Positions 63,099 to 64,000 of a stretch of 64,000 bases of DNA are shown piece after piece. Every line of letters begins with the position of its first letter. Position 1 is the stretch's first letter. The position numbers and the translations under genes are program-made. Under the pieces are notes generated by a model that saw only the letters and a list, made by a program, of their open reading frames with translations, was not told the origin of the DNA and ran no database searches. Location of the stretch: NCBI GenBank assembly GCA_963812255.1, contig CAWEUM010000006.1, positions 124,001-188,000 on the forward strand, in the 5' to 3' direction. This stretch comes from DATJGR01 sp963812255 (lineage in GTDB: Bacteria > Pseudomonadota > Gammaproteobacteria > Pseudomonadales > Azotimanducaceae).

Positions 63099-63225
63099 GA
63101 GATATCGCCGCTTTGGCCGCTTGTCGGGACGCACCGAGCGTTCGCAGCCCGTATTCGATCACTCGCACATCGATACCGGCCGCGAGGGCGGCGCGTGCGC
63201 GTTCGACAAGCTCGTCGTAGGTCAT
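63076..63225 (-). CDS. Very small ORF (49 aa) in the phage gene string
   Basis: Frame from ATG 63225 to TAG at 63076. The sequence MTYDELVERARAALAAGIDV is amphipathic and alanine-rich, and the C-terminus is basic. The start overlaps the stop of the preceding gene (TGATG), and the end overlaps the next gene, so translational coupling would hold the three frames together. Function unknown. Confidence 0.5.
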   Translation of the reverse strand: MTYDELVERARAALAAGIDVRVIEYGLRTLGASRQAAKAAISHAKRQTA

Positions 63226-63494
63226 CAGTGCAACGTCAAATCGGCCGGCGGTGCAGCGCCGGCTTGTACGCGATCGGCCACGGTGTGCAGATACCGGCCC
63301 GCCAACTCGTGCGACTGGAATTCGGCAACGGCAGCTAGTGCGATCAGTTGCGACAACGTGACCAGTGCAGCCTGGCCGCCAATCAGGCGCTGCAGCCTTT
63401 CCGCGACTTGCGTCAGTTGGCCGAGCGTCCTTTTCTGGATCGCCGTTTGCTCGGGTGAGAGTACGGTGCCGCTCGGCATTGGTTCGTTAGTCAT
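63225..63494 (-). CDS. Small hypothetical phage-type protein (89 aa)
   Basis: 89-aa helical protein. Its middle (GQLTQVAERLQRLIGGQAAL) and the following Leu/Ala-rich helix suggest an oligomerising helix bundle. The N-terminal region contains SPEQTAIQKRTL. It is coupled on both sides: its ATG overlaps the stop of a 26-aa frame, and its stop overlaps the start of the 49-aa frame. No domain is recognised. Confidence 0.55.
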   Translation of the reverse strand: MTNEPMPSGTVLSPEQTAIQKRTLGQLTQVAERLQRLIGGQAALVTLSQLIALAAVAEFQSHELAGRYLHTVADRVQAGAAPPADLTLH

Positions 63495-63571
63495 TCGGGA
63501 AACCTCGTGTCAGTGAATGGAAATCGTGACCCCCAGTCTTTTTTCGCATCGAAAACCTTTTTTGTTGCCAT
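63491..63571 (-). CDS. Possible 26-aa ORF coupled to the next gene
   Basis: Frame from ATG 63571 to TGA 63491, beginning MATKKVFDAKKDWGSRFPF. Its stop overlaps the next ATG (ATGA). No good ribosome binding site is seen. The lysine-rich start and the frame overlap are the only support. Confidence 0.3.
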   Translation of the reverse strand: MATKKVFDAKKDWGSRFPFTDTRFPE

Positions 63572-63704
63572 TAGTAAAAGGTCAAGTACCTACGCGGTCC
63601 AGCGCGCGCGAGTCGTCATCCTTCGACTCCCCCTCTTTCGCTCGCTCATCCATGTCGTTGTCATGCATTGTTTTGAGCATGGCCTATGGCTAGATCTATA
63701 GAGG

Positions 63705-63832
63705 TGTCCCATGAGGGGACATCAAAAAGTGCTGACCATGTCCCTTGATGGGACACGGTGGGCTGCAATTGGGGGTCCTTTCGTGCGTTCCCATGTCCCT
63801 TCATGGGACACGGGTTGTCCTTTCGTGGGACA
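63705..63832. promoter_or_regulatory. Array of four TGTCCC-N5-GGGACA palindromes
   Basis: Sites at 63705-63721, 63739-63755, 63794-63810 and 63816-63832, plus a left half-site at about 63774-63790. Two are perfect in both arms with short variable centres, and the last has one mismatch in the left arm (TGTCCT). Distances between starts are 34, 55 and 22 nt, close to multiples of the helical repeat. Sites 2-4 lie within the 3' end of the edge gene, site 1 just after its stop. Operator or coding-repeat explanations are both open. Confidence 0.55.
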
Positions 63833-64000
63833 TGGGGAATCTGAGAACCAGGCTCGGTAGGCATGCGTTGGTACGGGTGTCTCCGCCAAGTCGTGGCGAC
63901 CCTCGTCAATTGCATGCCATGTCAGTGCGTACAGGTTGGGGCGCGGTGGCGTTCTCGATCCTGGCCTGGCCAACACCAGCAAGCCGCGTTCCACGAGCAT
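63722..64000 (-). CDS. 3' end of a phage-type winged-helix protein (runs off window)
   Basis: 92 codons of a gene whose start is beyond the edge. VERGLLVLARPGSRTPPRPN followed by LYALTWHAIDE is the end of a winged-helix-like domain as found in phage and plasmid replication or regulatory proteins. The last 35 residues repeat short motifs (PTKGQP, SHEGTW, RTKGPP) because the DNA there carries the TGTCCC palindrome array. Family assignment is tentative. Confidence 0.5.
   Translation of the reverse strand: MLVERGLLVLARPGSRTPPRPNLYALTWHAIDEGRHDLAETPVPTHAYRAWFSDSPCPTKGQPVSHEGTWERTKGPPIAAHRVPSRDMVSTF

Noticed and set aside
63582..63668. 28-codon frame upstream of the small phage ORFs
   Set aside because: No ribosome binding site and no overlap with the next frame; too short to support.
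63705..63832. CRISPR-like repeat array
   Set aside because: Repeats are 17 nt, palindromic with variable centres and uneven spacing, and no cas gene is near; not a CRISPR.

Overview
This is a GC-rich chromosomal window from a gammaproteobacterium. Gene order points to a member of, or a lineage near, the Xanthomonadales / Nevskiales / Steroidobacter group. The evidence is three conserved gammaproteobacterial neighbourhoods: rpoE<>nadB with ygfX-sdhE-ygfZ, xerD-dsbC-hom-recJ-prfB-lysS, and suhB-trmJ-iscR-iscS-ndk-rlmN-pilW-rodZ-hisS-yfgM-bamB-der. A 16S-level placement cannot be made because the window carries no rRNA.

Layout. 1-3746: start of the sigma-E gene, divergent nadB, the sdhE/ygfX pair and ygfZ. 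3754-9266 (minus): a five-gene valine catabolic operon (mmsA, acyl-CoA dehydrogenase, enoyl-CoA hydratase, 3-hydroxyisobutyryl-CoA hydrolase, mmsB) with overlapping or nearly touching genes. 9334-10800: a decayed S9 peptidase. 10875-19168 (minus): xerD, dsbC, hom, recJ, prfB (with the programmed +1 frameshift), lysS, ung. 19169-19461: no protein gene, but a strong candidate sigma-54-driven small RNA on the plus strand. 19462-22842 (minus): rplS-trmD-rimM-rpsP and ffh. 22987-25052: ypjD and a CorB/CorC-type transporter. 25089-34333: leuA, purT, gamma carbonic anhydrase, a DUF3135 protein, a Nudix hydrolase, purL, tadA. 34440-37849: LLM flavin oxidoreductase with a coupled mini-ORF, a trypsin-like peptidase, an SDR, and a BON-LysM protein. 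37928-43311: guaA and guaB (minus), xseA and an M23 peptidase (plus). 43370-53749 (minus): der back to trmJ. 53879-60058: suhB, then secF-secD-yajC-tgt-queA. 60185-60271: tRNA-Leu(CAA).

From the tRNA to the window edge (60272-64000) the character changes to accessory DNA. It holds a two-gene cassette with a membrane protein resembling abortive-infection proteins, then minus-strand phage-type genes: a full-length but frameshifted HK97-fold major capsid gene ending in a clean terminator, a run of very small overlapping ORFs, and the 3' end of a gene that runs off the window. A helically spaced array of TGTCCC-N5-GGGACA palindromes lies at that 3' end. No integrase is visible, so the element presumably continues beyond 64000.

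Most of the window is housekeeping: purine synthesis (purT, purL, guaA, guaB), translation and tRNA modification (rplS, rpsP, rimM, trmD, tgt, queA, tadA, trmJ, rlmN, lysS, hisS, prfB), protein export and envelope assembly (secDF-yajC, ffh, bamB, yfgM, rodZ, pilW) and DNA repair (ung, recJ, xseA). Genes expected in conserved neighbourhoods but absent here are iscU/iscA/hscBA/fdx, thrC and ispG. No stretch longer than 300 bases lacks a proposed feature. The observations most worth testing are the C-rich small RNA (19266-19463) and the accessory region after tRNA-Leu.
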